A stretch of 64,000 bases of DNA from Naasia aerilata (lineage in GTDB: Bacteria > Actinomycetota > Actinomycetes > Actinomycetales > Microbacteriaceae), in contig NZ_AP027731.1 of the NCBI RefSeq assembly GCF_030296595.1, forward strand, positions 3,327,136 through 3,391,135. The letters are read 5' to 3'. Each line of letters opens with the position of its first letter. Within the stretch, counting starts at the first letter, position 1. Positions 45,660 through 54,435 of the stretch are shown here, one piece after another. A model generated the notes under the pieces. That model saw only the letters and a program-made list of their open reading frames with translations. It did no database searches and was not told the origin of the DNA. The position numbers were made by a program, and so were the translations under genes.

Positions 45660-46649
45660 TCAGTCGGCTTCGCCGAGGAGGGTGACGAACATGGCGTGCT
45701 GGCGGCGGACCTGCTCCACGCTGTCCACCGGCTCGACGTCCTGGATGTGACGGTTGCCCTCGTACTCGCTCGAGAGGTACCCGTCGTACCCGTTGTCGAT
45801 GAGCACGGGGATGATCTCGTCGTACGGGATCGAGTACTCGTGCGTGTCGTCGACCATCTCGTAGAACTTGGCCTGGATGTGGAACAGGTAGGGCATGTGC
45901 GGGATGAGGGTCGATGGTTCGACCCAGTTGTAGCCGGCGGCCGTGGTGGCGAGAGCCATGTCGACCGGGTTCCCTCCGCGCCAGGCGATCTCCCTGGTCA
46001 GGGTGTGCATGTCGGTCGGATGGTCGTTGTAGACCTTGATGATGTGATCGACCAGCTTCGGGGTGGCTCCGTCGCGGAGGGCCCGGTCGGAGACGACGCG
46101 AGGGAAGATCTTCACGAAGGTGCCCATGTCGGGGAGCAGCCCGAGCGCCGGGCTGTTCACGCGATGGATGATCTCGAGGAACTGCTGGACCCACCGGTGG
46201 TCGTAGCGCATGGGGGCGTGGATCTCGAGAGCGAGCTTGATCCCCTTCTCCTCGGCGTAGGGCGCAGCGTGCTCGTACACCTCCGGCGGGGTGTTGATGA
46301 TGACGCGGATGACCTTCGTCCCGAGCCGCGCCGCGAGATCGATGTCTCGGTGGACCGACTCGACCCCCTCCTCCAGCGTCATGAGCCGGTCGGCTCGCCG
46401 CTTGAGGTCGATGAACATGTCGTACGCGGTCGGCACGGTGCCGTACTTCGCGTGCAGGGCGAACCACTGCTCGACCTGCTCATCCGTGAGGTTCGGGAAG
46501 TTGTCGAATGTCTGCTCGGGGATGATCTCGATCCCGTTGGCACCGAAGGACGCCGAGGCGGCGATGGCCGACTCGAGGTCCAGCTTCCCGAGGAAGACCT
46601 CCTCCTGATAGGAGTACAGGCTCACCCCTCGCTTGATGTTGTGACTCAA
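45660..46649 (-). CDS. C-glycoside deglycosidase alpha subunit (alpha-3)
   Basis: A 329-residue TIM-barrel alpha subunit starting SHNIKRGVSLYSYQEEVF at TTG 46649, with GGAGG 9 bases before it and a 4-base TTGA overlap with the permease stop. Ligands are Glu in KLALEIHAPMRYD, Asp in GLLPDMGTFVKI and Glu in GYLSSEYEGNRHIQD; the His seen in alpha-1 is Gln here (FHIQAKFYEM). The overlap with the importer gene is good evidence that the imported solute is the deglycosidase substrate or its precursor. Confidence 0.83.
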   Translation of the reverse strand: MSHNIKRGVSLYSYQEEVFLGKLDLESAIAASASFGANGIEIIPEQTFDNFPNLTDEQVEQWFALHAKYGTVPTAYDMFIDLKRRADRLMTLEEGVESVHRDIDLAARLGTKVIRVIINTPPEVYEHAAPYAEEKGIKLALEIHAPMRYDHRWVQQFLEIIHRVNSPALGLLPDMGTFVKIFPRVVSDRALRDGATPKLVDHIIKVYNDHPTDMHTLTREIAWRGGNPVDMALATTAAGYNWVEPSTLIPHMPYLFHIQAKFYEMVDDTHEYSIPYDEIIPVLIDNGYDGYLSSEYEGNRHIQDVEPVDSVEQVRRQHAMFVTLLGEAD

Positions 46650-47484
46650 CCCTTCATACCTCCAGCAAATCCTTGGATGAACTTCTTCTGCGCGAACAGG
46701 TAGAACGCGAGGATCGGGATCATCGAGATGATGACGACCGTGAACACGAGGTTCCACGCCGTGACGTTCTCGCCGACGAAGCTGTAGACCATCACCGGCA
46801 ACGTCGTCGACTTCGATCCGCTCAGGAAGATGAGCGCGTTGAAGAAGTCGTTCCAGACGATGAGCCCCGTGAGGATGGCGACGGTCCCGGTGGCGGGCGA
46901 CAGGAGCGGGAACACGATCCGCAGGAAGATGCTGATCTTGCTCGCTCCGTCGATGGCTGCGGCCTCCTCGTAGTCCCTCGGCAGCGCTCGGGCGAAGCCC
47001 GTGTAGAGGAAGACGGTCAGGGGCATGAGCAACCCGGTGTAGAGGATGATCATGCCGATGTGGGTGCCGAGCAGCCCCAGCACGCGGAGTGCGACGTAGA
47101 CGGGGATGATGGCGAGCTGGAACGGCAGGATGATGCCGACCACGAAGCTCACGTAGGCGGCGCCACCGAGTCGGCCCGGCCGCCGCGAGATGACGTAGGC
47201 GGCGATCGAGCCGAACACGATGAGCATCACCACGCTGCCGACGGTGATGATCACGCTGTTCATCAGCCCGGAGAGGACGTTGTTCCTTCCTCGCCGGAGA
47301 GCACGGTCGCGAAGTTCTCGAGAGTCGGCGAGGAAGGCAGCGCGACCGGCGAGGACACCACCGACTCCTTGGTGTCCTTCAGCGCCATCACGACGAGCAG
47401 GTAGAAGGGGAAGAGGATGACGACGGTGACGAGGACGAGCACGACCTCGCGCACCAGAGTCGCCGGCGTGTAGCGGTTGAACAT
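46646..47484 (-). CDS. ABC sugar transporter permease (MalG-like), frame broken
   Basis: About 279 residues. The N terminus FNRYTPATLVREVVLVLVT and LFPFYLLVVMALKDTKE lead into the permease core; after one C is added at 47285-47286 the segment NNVLSGLMNSVIITVG follows. The EAA-type loop is PRDYEEAAAIDGASKISIFLR, and the end is LFAQKKFIQGFAGGMKG, typical of MalG/CUT1 permeases. TGATG overlap links it to the first permease. Confidence 0.87.
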
Positions 47485-48416
47485 CAGCTCTTCCTCTCTC
47501 GGCCGCTCGTGAGGCCCATCTGGATGAGGGAGATGACGATGATCAGCACGGTCAGCACGAGCGACAGCGCTGCCCCGTAGCCGAACTGCCCGTAGGCGAA
47601 GGTCTGCTTGTAGACCTGCGTGGCCAGCGTCTCCGTCGCGTTGAACGGGCCGCCTCCCGTCAGCGCCATGACCTGGTCGAACACGCGGAGGCCCTGGATG
47701 AGCATGAGGGTCGACGCGATGACGAACGACGGCCGGATGAGCGGGAAGACGACGTGCCGGAAACGCTGGAACACGTTCGCGCCGTCGATCGCGGCCGCTT
47801 CCTCGAGCTCCTGCGGAACGCCCGCCAGACCCGCGAGGTAGATCACCATGACGAGGCCCGTGCTCTGCCACACCATGACGATGAGGATCGTCCAGATGGA
47901 GCTGACAGGGTCCGCCAGCCAGGTCCTCTGCCACGACTCGAGCCCGACGCTGCCGAGGAACGAGTTGAGCGGGCCCTGGGGCTGGTAGATGAACCGCCAG
48001 ATGTAGGAGACGGCGAGCGGGCTCAGCACCGTCGGCATGAAGATGACCACACGGAGGAAGTAGCGCAGCTTGACGCCGCGGTTCAGGGCGAGCGCCAGGA
48101 GCAGACCGAACACGTTGGTGCCGATGAGAAACCCGAAGGCCAGGAAGAGGGTGTTCAGGATGGCGCCGCGGCCGAGGTCCCCGGAGAAGATCTTCGCGAA
48201 GTTGTCGAAGCCGACGAACTGGAAGGCGCCGATGCCCTTCCAGTTCGTGAAGGCGAAGGTGCCTCCCACGGCGACCGCCACGTAGTGGACGAGGATGGAT
48301 ACGACGAGTGCCGGGATCGCCCACCACCAGGATGCGAACAGCTTGCTGCCGCGGTCGGGCGCCGATGCCGGCCTTTTCACCCTGGCTGTCGCCGGGGCGG
48401 CTGAAGAGATTGCCAC
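47484..48416 (-). CDS. ABC sugar transporter permease (MalF-like)
   Basis: A 310-residue CUT1 permease with about six helices. The N-terminal basic tail precedes WWAIPALVVSILVHYVAVAV, and the EAA loop is VPQELEEAAAIDGANVFQRFR. LTGGGPFNATETLATQVYK is the usual periplasm-side motif of MalF-type proteins. It is the second gene after the solute-binding lipoprotein. No ATPase gene is in the window, so the importer probably uses a shared MsiK-type ATPase encoded elsewhere. Confidence 0.9.
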   Translation of the reverse strand: MAISSAAPATARVKRPASAPDRGSKLFASWWWAIPALVVSILVHYVAVAVGGTFAFTNWKGIGAFQFVGFDNFAKIFSGDLGRGAILNTLFLAFGFLIGTNVFGLLLALALNRGVKLRYFLRVVIFMPTVLSPLAVSYIWRFIYQPQGPLNSFLGSVGLESWQRTWLADPVSSIWTILIVMVWQSTGLVMVIYLAGLAGVPQELEEAAAIDGANVFQRFRHVVFPLIRPSFVIASTLMLIQGLRVFDQVMALTGGGPFNATETLATQVYKQTFAYGQFGYGAALSLVLTVLIIVISLIQMGLTSGRERKS

Positions 48417-48441
48417 GTTGCGTATCTCCCTCTAGGGGTGA

Positions 48442-48472
48442 GCGGCACCGGCGGGAGACCCGCCGGTGCCGC
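48442..48472. promoter_or_regulatory. hairpin after the solute-binding protein gene
   Basis: GCGGCACCGGCGGG (48442-48455) and CCCGCCGGTGCCGC (48459-48472) with a 3-base loop, just after the binding-protein stop and before the permease start. Hairpins here are common in ABC operons and protect the binding-protein mRNA or reduce read-through to the permeases. Confidence 0.65.
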
Positions 48473-48484
48473 GGTTGGTGGTGG

Positions 48485-49798
48485 TCAGCCGGCTGCCTGG
48501 TCCCAGGCGGCGTCCATCGCCTTGAGAACCGACTCGACGTCCGTCTGGCCGGTGAGGAGACCCTGGACGCCCGTTCCGAGCGTGTTGTAGATCTCGGGGC
48601 TCGGCCACTGCAGGTTACCGAGCGGCTGGTAGTTCTCGTCGCTGAAGTAGTCGGAGATGAACTGGTACTGATCGGGGAGCTCCGCTCCGGCTCCTGCCCG
48701 GATGGACAGGTTGCCGCTCACCTCGGCGAGCGCGTCGGCGTGCTCGGGCTCAGCGAGCCAGGCCAGGAATGCGAGGCCGGCCTTCTGCTTCGCCTTGTCG
48801 GACGACGCGTTGAGCGCGAGCATGTTGCTCGGCGAGGCGAAGAGGTACTTCTCGCCCTTGTCGCCGGGGAACGCGGTCGAGACGTACTCGTTGTCCGGGT
48901 TGACGCGGCGGAGGTCGCCGATCTGCCCGCCGGGTGCGAACCCGCCGACGGCGGTGCCGGCCGCGATGGCGGGGACGTTGTCCGCGATGACGCCGGCCTC
49001 GGCGCCCTGCTGGAAGCAGCCCTCCTTGTACATCTTGACGATCAGCTCGAGGGACTCGGTCCAGCCCTTGGTGTCCGCGAAGGTGACGTCGCCCTTCAGG
49101 CGCTTCTCATTCCAGTCCGGGTCCTCGGAGTAGACGCGCGTCGCCGCCAGCTGCAGCGTCGTGAGCCCGTTGTTCGGAACCGTGGAGCCCGCGAGACGCA
49201 GGAGGGACTTGCCCGCCTTCTGCGCGACGCCGCACGCGTCCAGAACGTCGTCGACCGACTTGAACGGCAGGTCGATGCCGAGCTCCTTGGCGACCGTCAG
49301 GTTGTAGTTGTTGGTGACCGGCACGAAGTCGTACGGCTGCGTCCAGATCTTGCCGTCGAACTCACCGAGGAACCGTGACTGGTCGGTGTAGAGGTCCTTC
49401 GCGACCGTCTTGCTCAGGTCGACGAGGTACCCCGCCTCCGCGAGGGGAAGGGCCGAGTGCGGGTTGCCCTGGCCGCCCGTGACATAGAACACATCCGGCG
49501 CATTGCCGCCCTGGAGCTGTGTGCGCAGCACCTCGCCGTACTGCTCGTTGGGCACCGGCTCGACGTCGAAGGTGACGTCGGGGTTCTCCTTCGAGTACTG
49601 CTGAGCGAGGACCGCGACGGGCGCCTCGGCCGAGCCGGCCTCCACCGAAAGCCGGAGGGTGACCGGGCCGGAGGGGGTTTCGGAACCGGCGGGTTCCTCC
49701 GGAGTGGCGGACGAGCAGCCGCCGAGGGCGAGCCCGAGCACGGTTGCCGCGCCGAGGGCGACGCCGAGCCGACGTCGGTGGTTGAACTGGATGGGCAT
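48485..49798 (-). CDS. ABC transporter solute-binding lipoprotein
   Basis: A 437-residue extracellular binding protein. The signal peptide ends in the lipobox LGLALGGCSS with the lipidated Cys at residue 28. It then has the CUT1-type pattern VTLRLSVEAGSAEAP and YSKENPDVTFDVEPVPNEQYGEVL, QGGNAPDVFYVTGG. The ATG at 49798 is used because the charged signal-peptide start MPIQFNHRRRLG follows an AAGG site; extending to 49852 adds no signal-like residues. It opens the transporter-deglycosidase operon and is preceded by a 22-bp operator. Confidence 0.9.
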   Translation of the reverse strand: MPIQFNHRRRLGVALGAATVLGLALGGCSSATPEEPAGSETPSGPVTLRLSVEAGSAEAPVAVLAQQYSKENPDVTFDVEPVPNEQYGEVLRTQLQGGNAPDVFYVTGGQGNPHSALPLAEAGYLVDLSKTVAKDLYTDQSRFLGEFDGKIWTQPYDFVPVTNNYNLTVAKELGIDLPFKSVDDVLDACGVAQKAGKSLLRLAGSTVPNNGLTTLQLAATRVYSEDPDWNEKRLKGDVTFADTKGWTESLELIVKMYKEGCFQQGAEAGVIADNVPAIAAGTAVGGFAPGGQIGDLRRVNPDNEYVSTAFPGDKGEKYLFASPSNMLALNASSDKAKQKAGLAFLAWLAEPEHADALAEVSGNLSIRAGAGAELPDQYQFISDYFSDENYQPLGNLQWPSPEIYNTLGTGVQGLLTGQTDVESVLKAMDAAWDQAAG

Positions 49799-49819
49799 CG
49801 TTGACCTTCTGTGATTGTT

Positions 49820-49841
49820 AGGAGTTACTCGGGTAGGTACC
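49820..49841. promoter_or_regulatory. 22-bp operator, site 5
   Basis: On the plus strand AGGAGTTAC-TCGG-GTAGGTACC, 22 bases upstream of the binding-protein gene (minus strand). The arm GTAGGTACC matches the perfect arm at 7 of 9; the other at 5 of 9. The spacing and TAC-N4-GTA core equal those of the other four sites. Confidence 0.6.
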
Positions 49842-49897
49842 CTTAGGGGCAACAGTAACGCGACCTTCCCCGGATGGGAAGTCGTCAGACGGGTGGG

Positions 49898-50269
49898 TCA
49901 CGCAGCCGTGAGGCGGCGCTCGGTCTCGAAGGCGAAGTCCATGGGCGAGCCGTCCGGCTTCGTCGGTCCAGGGATGAGGAGGTCCACGTGCACACCAACG
50001 GCCACCGACGCCCCCCGCAGCGCCGATGCGTCGAGCACGACCTCGGCCCGGCGCTGGATGCCCCAGTAGCCGGGATCGTCCTGCAGCGCCCCGAGGTCTC
50101 TGCCGTCGACCGAGACCACCTCCACCGGCCTCCCGTCGAGGGTCACGCGAACGTCGGCCACCCCGGCCCATGGGAGCGCCCGGTACCACGGGAGACCCAC
50201 GACAAGGGTGACCTGACGCTCGTCAGCTCGAAGACTGTCCGGCCGGAGTACGTACGCCTGGGTGCTCAT
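49898..50269 (-). CDS. DUF6379-like beta subunit (beta-4)
   Basis: A 123-residue protein resembling the beta at 23352: VVGLPWYRALPWAGVADVRVTLDG aligns with RIRQPWYRSLPLSSVLDVAVELDG. A short acidic loop and DPGYWGIQRRAEVVLDAS follow, then VDLLIPGPTKPDG. It diverges from the alpha-like gene at 50338 with 68 bases between them, not from a neighbour on the same strand. It ends 56 bases before operator site 5. Confidence 0.65.
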   Translation of the reverse strand: MSTQAYVLRPDSLRADERQVTLVVGLPWYRALPWAGVADVRVTLDGRPVEVVSVDGRDLGALQDDPGYWGIQRRAEVVLDASALRGASVAVGVHVDLLIPGPTKPDGSPMDFAFETERRLTAA

Positions 50270-50337
50270 GCCGTGAACCTAGGCACCCGCAGGAATGAAG
50301 TCAAACAAGGATCCGGACCGACGGAAGGACGACCGCG

Positions 50338-51360
50338 ATGACGAACCGCACCGACGAGACGCGGTGGGCGACCACGCTCTACTCGTTCACCAACGAGCTC
50401 ATGAGCGGATCGGCGACCCCCGACGAGCTCGTCGGGGAGGTGGTGGAGAGCGGGGTCGCGACCGCCGTCGAGGTCGACGGGGCGCAGCATTTCCCCACCT
50501 TCCCGGACATCTCGGCCGATGATGCGGCGCGGACCCGTGACGCGTACGCGCTCGCCGGCGCGACCCCCACGATGCTCGGAATCTATGCCGACATCCGGAT
50601 CGATCGCCGCGGTCCCCGGTCACCGGACGAGCAGCGCGAGTTCGTCCTCCGGCAGCTGGAGGCCGCGGCCACGGTCGGCTTCTTCGGCGCTCGGGTCGGG
50701 CTGGGTGCTCTCGCGCCGGATCTCGTCGTCTCGCTGGTTCCCGACCTGGAGCGGCTCGGGGTGCGCCTGCTCGAAGAGGTGCAGGGCGGAGCTCGCCCCG
50801 ACTCCCCCGCCATCGATCGCCACCGCGAGCTGCGGAGTCGCCTCGGCACCGACGCGCTCGGCTTCGTCTTCGACTCGAGCCTCGTCATGGCCGGCTTTCC
50901 CGTCACCTGGCGGGAAAGCCTTCTCGCCTCCGGCGCCACCGACCGGCTTCTGGACGCGACGGAGGAGCTCTGGCGCGAAGGCGGCAAGGACGCGTGGTCC
51001 CGCGTTCGGGAGCTCGCCGAACCCCACGCGCTGTCATCTGCGGCGCTGCGCCGGCTGGAGATGCCGTTCCGTCGTTTCGGCTGCTCGTCAGTGGGCGAGT
51101 GGGCTGAGTTCCTCGCGGAGACGGACTCCGTGCACCTCAAGTACTGGGATCTCGAGGACGACGACGAGCGGGTCAGCGCTCCGACACGAGCGATCCGGAA
51201 GACGCTCGCTTCGGCCGGCTACACCGGATACATCTGCAGCGAGTGGGGCGGTCACGACTGGCTCGAGGCGGACACCAACTCGGCGTTCGACATGACCCGG
51301 CGGCACCGCGATCTGTTCGACCCCTGTGCGCCCGTGGTCGAGGAGCACCCAGCGGGGTGA
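50338..51360 (+). CDS. C-glycoside deglycosidase-like alpha subunit (alpha-4)
   Basis: A 340-residue TIM-barrel protein with the class-2 start TTLYSFTNELMSGSATP (compare alpha-2). Ligands are Glu in VRLLEEVQGGARP, Asp in LGFVFDSSLVMA, His in SVHLKYWDLEDD and Glu in YICSEWGGHDWL. The N terminus also has the conserved VATAVEVDGAQHFPTFPD, where alpha-2 has GVELVGFQSIRNFPRL. It faces the island edge: its stop is 33 bases from the nusA stop on the other strand. It pairs with the divergent beta-4. Confidence 0.7.
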   Translation: MTNRTDETRWATTLYSFTNELMSGSATPDELVGEVVESGVATAVEVDGAQHFPTFPDISADDAARTRDAYALAGATPTMLGIYADIRIDRRGPRSPDEQREFVLRQLEAAATVGFFGARVGLGALAPDLVVSLVPDLERLGVRLLEEVQGGARPDSPAIDRHRELRSRLGTDALGFVFDSSLVMAGFPVTWRESLLASGATDRLLDATEELWREGGKDAWSRVRELAEPHALSSAALRRLEMPFRRFGCSSVGEWAEFLAETDSVHLKYWDLEDDDERVSAPTRAIRKTLASAGYTGYICSEWGGHDWLEADTNSAFDMTRRHRDLFDPCAPVVEEHPAG

Positions 51361-51393
51361 AGGCTCGTCGAGGATCGGCAGTGACAGCTGGAT

Positions 51394-52397
51394 TCAATCC
51401 TCGTCGAGGATGCTGTCGGGCTGGATGTCGATCTTCGCGCCCGTCAGCTTCGCCGCGAGGCGGGCGTTCTGGCCCTCCTTGCCGATCGCCAGCGACAGCT
51501 GGTAGTCGGGCACGAGGGCGCGGACGGCCTTGATGCTCTGGTCGATCACGAACGCGCTCGACACCTTCGCGGGCGACAGCGCGCTCGCGACGAAGGTGGG
51601 CAGGTCGTCCGAGTAGTCGACGATGTCGATCTTCTCGCCCCCAGCTCCGCGCTGACCGCGCGCACGCGCTGGCCGAGCTCGCCGATGCAGGCGCCCTTGG
51701 CGTTCACGCCCGGCTCCGTGGCGCGGACCGCGATCTTCGTGCGGTGTCCGGCCTCGCGAGCGAGGGACACGATCTCGACGACGCCGCTGGCGATCTCCGG
51801 CACCTCGAGCGCGAACAGCTTGCGGACGAGAGACGGGTGCGTGCGCGACACCGTGATCGACGGGCCCTTCGTGCCCTTCGCGACGCTCGTCACGTAGACG
51901 CGGATGCGCTCGCCGTGCGGGTACGTCTCCCCCGGCACCTGCTCCTCCGGCGGCAGGATCGCCTCGACCGTGCCGAGGTCCACGTGGACCATCCGCGGGT
52001 TCGGCCCCTGCTGGATGACGCCGGCGACGATGTCGCCCTCGCGGCCCCGGAACTCGCCGAGGATCTTGTCGTCGCCGATGTCGCGGAGGCGCTGGTTGAT
52101 GACCTGCTTGGCGGCGAAGGCGGCGATGCGGCCGAAGTCGCTCGGGCTGTCCTCGGCCTCGCCGACGACGGCACCCTCCTCGTCGAGCTCCGGCACGTAC
52201 ACGGACACGTGACCGGACTTCCGGTCGATGTGCACGCGGGCGGGCGCCGGCTCGGTGCTCCCGTGCTTCGGCTCGGGCTTCCCGGTGTGCTTCAGGTAGG
52301 CGGTGAGGATCGCCTGTTCGATGATCGCGACGAGCTCCTCGAACGGGATCTCGCGCTCGCGCTCCATGAGGCGCAGCACGCTGAGGTCGATATCCAC
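51394..52397 (-). CDS. nusA: transcription termination/antitermination factor NusA, frame broken
   Basis: About 334 residues (short actinobacterial form) with one G (coding strand) added at the C run 51638-51642. The start [22 protein letters not shown] is the NusA N domain, and [21 protein letters not shown] linker, S1 and KH domains follow; the KH part reads [16 protein letters not shown] after repair and ends [12 protein letters not shown]. It starts at GTG 52397. Its usual downstream partners ylxR and infB are not here: the island begins 34 bases after its stop. Confidence 0.95.
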
Positions 52398-52424
52398 GGG
52401 CCGGTCTCCACTATTCGCGATTGA

Positions 52425-52448
52425 GGCAGCCCGCATTCCGCGGGTGCC
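52425..52448. terminator. hairpin between proS and nusA
   Basis: GGCAGCCCGC and GCGGGTGCC pair with a one-base bulge around ATTCC, in the 134-base gap upstream of nusA. It could end proS transcription or fold in the nusA leader. The gap has no room for rimP, which lies here in many actinobacteria. Confidence 0.45.
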
Positions 52449-52531
52449 CCTCTACGCTAGCCGATCCTCACGAGCACTGTCCGGCGACCGCCTCCTGTGC
52501 GCTCCGTCAGCGCCGGCGTCGAAGTGGCGGC

Positions 52532-54306
52532 TCAGGAGCGCACGACCGCCAGGAGCGTCGCAGCCGCGTCGGCGACCGGCAGCGCCGTCCGCTCGCCCGT
52601 GCGCCGATCCCACAGCTCCACCTGTCCGTCGACGAGGCCCTTGCCGACGATGAGGATGGTGGGCACGCCGAGCAGCTCGGCGTCGCCGAACTTCACGCCC
52701 GGCGACACCTTCGGGCGGTCGTCGTAGAGCACCTCGACACCGGTGCTCTCGAGCTCCGCGGCAATCGCCTCGGCGGCCGTGTACACGGTCTCGTCCTTGC
52801 CCGTGGCGACGATGTGCACGTCGAACGGAGCGATCTCCCGGGGCCAGATGAGGCCGCGCTCGTCCGAGTTGGCCTCCGCGACGAGGGCGAGGTTGCGCGT
52901 GACGCCGATGCCGTAGGAGCCCATGGTGACGGTGACGAGCTTCCCGTTGGGGTCGAGCACCTGCAGGCCGAGGGCCTCGGCGTACTTGCGGCCCAGCTGG
53001 AACACGTGGCCGATCTCGGTGCCGCGGTCGAGCGAGACAGGGCCCGAGCCGTCCGGCGCCGGATCCCCTCGCGCACCTCGGCGACCTCGGCGGTGCCGTC
53101 GGCCACGAAGTCCCGGCCGGCGACGAGACCGAGCACATGCTTCTGGTCCTCGTTCGCCCCGGTGATCCACGGGGTCCCGTCGACGACGCGCGGGTCGACG
53201 AGGTACCGGATGTTGGTCGCCGAATCGAGGCCGAGGACCTGCCCGATGGGCGACCAGGGGCCGATGTAGCCCTTGACCAGAAGCGGGTGGCGGTCGAAGT
53301 CCGCCTCGGTGGCGGCCTCGACCTCCGCGGGCTGGAACGCGACCTCGGCACGCTTGAGGTCGACATCGCGGTCGCCGGGCAGGCCGGCGACGACGAGCTC
53401 GCGCGTGCCGTCGAGGTGGGTGAGCGCGAGCACGACGTTCTTCAGCGTGTCCGCGGCCGTCCAGAGGCGGTCGTCGCGGGGCTGCTCCGCGTTCGCCAGG
53501 TCGACGAGGGTGGCGATCGTGGGCGTGTTCGGGGAGTCGAAGATCCGCGCGTCGGGCCGGCCGTCGATGGGCAGCGCGTCCGGGGCGAGGGTCGTGAACG
53601 CCTCCACGTTGGCGGTGTACCCGCCGGCCGAGCGGACGAAGGTGTCCTCCCCGATGGGGGTCGGGTGCAGGAACTCCTCGCTCTTCGACCCGCCCATCGC
53701 GCCGGCGTCCGCGGCGACGATGACGTACTCGAGTCCCAGGCGCCGGAAGATCCGCTCGTAGGCGGCCCGCTGGGCGGAGTAGCTCGCGTCGAGTCCCTCG
53801 TCCGACCAGTCGAAGGAGTAGGCGTCCTTCATGCTGAACTCGCGACCGCGGAGGAGTCCTGCCCGGGGCCGGGCCTCATCCCGGTACTTGTCCTGGATCT
53901 GGTAGATCGTGAGCGGCAGATCCTTGTAGGACGAGTAGAGGTCCTTCACGAGCAGCGTGAAGACCTCCTCGTGCGTCGGGGCGAGCAGGTAGTCGGCGCC
54001 CTTGCGGTCCTTCAGGCGGAAGATGCCGTCGCCGTACTCCTCCCAGCGCCCGGTCGCCTCGTAGGGCTCGCGCGGGAGCAGGCCGGGGAACAGCACCTCC
54101 TGGGCGCCGACGGAGTCCATCTCCTCGCGGATGACGCGCTCCACCTTGCTGCGCACGCGGAGGCCCAGCGGCAGCCAGGCGAAGATCCCCGGGGCCTGGC
54201 GGCGGATGTACCCCGCACGCACGAGGAGCCGGTGGCTCGTCACCTCGGCGTCGGCGGGGTCCTCGCGCAGCGTGCGGACGAAGAGCTGGGACAGGCGGGT
54301 AGGCAC
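52532..54306 (-). CDS. proS: proline-tRNA ligase, frame broken
   Basis: About 591 residues with one base added at the C run 53065-53068. Class II features include the motif-1 region [26 protein letters not shown] helix, [21 protein letters not shown] (motif 2), and the C-terminal anticodon domain with [16 protein letters not shown] (motif 3) and [15 protein letters not shown]. It is the long bacterial form with the editing insertion. The GTG start at 54306 is used. It sits between ispG and nusA as in other actinobacteria. Confidence 0.95.
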
Positions 54307-54375
54307 CCGACAAATCTAGCGACCGCCCGGATGCGCCCGGTTCCGGGTGGATCCCGCTGCACGGGCCGATGCGGG

Positions 54376-54424
54376 CATTCCGGGCCGAAGCGGCGGCCCG
54401 CTTTGCCCGATCCGGCCCGGAATG
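54376..54424. terminator. hairpin between ispG and proS
   Basis: CATTCCGGGCC (54376-54386) and GGCCCGGAATG (54414-54424) form perfect 11-base arms; flanking GCGGGC and GCCCGC can extend the stem. It lies just after the ispG stop codon on the minus strand and probably terminates ispG. Confidence 0.65.
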
Positions 54425-54435
54425 GCGCCCGCAGA

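Noticed and set aside
50270..50337. A sixth 22-bp operator in the beta-4/alpha-4 gap
   Set aside because: No TAC-N4-GTA core with the right spacing was found; only weak resemblance.
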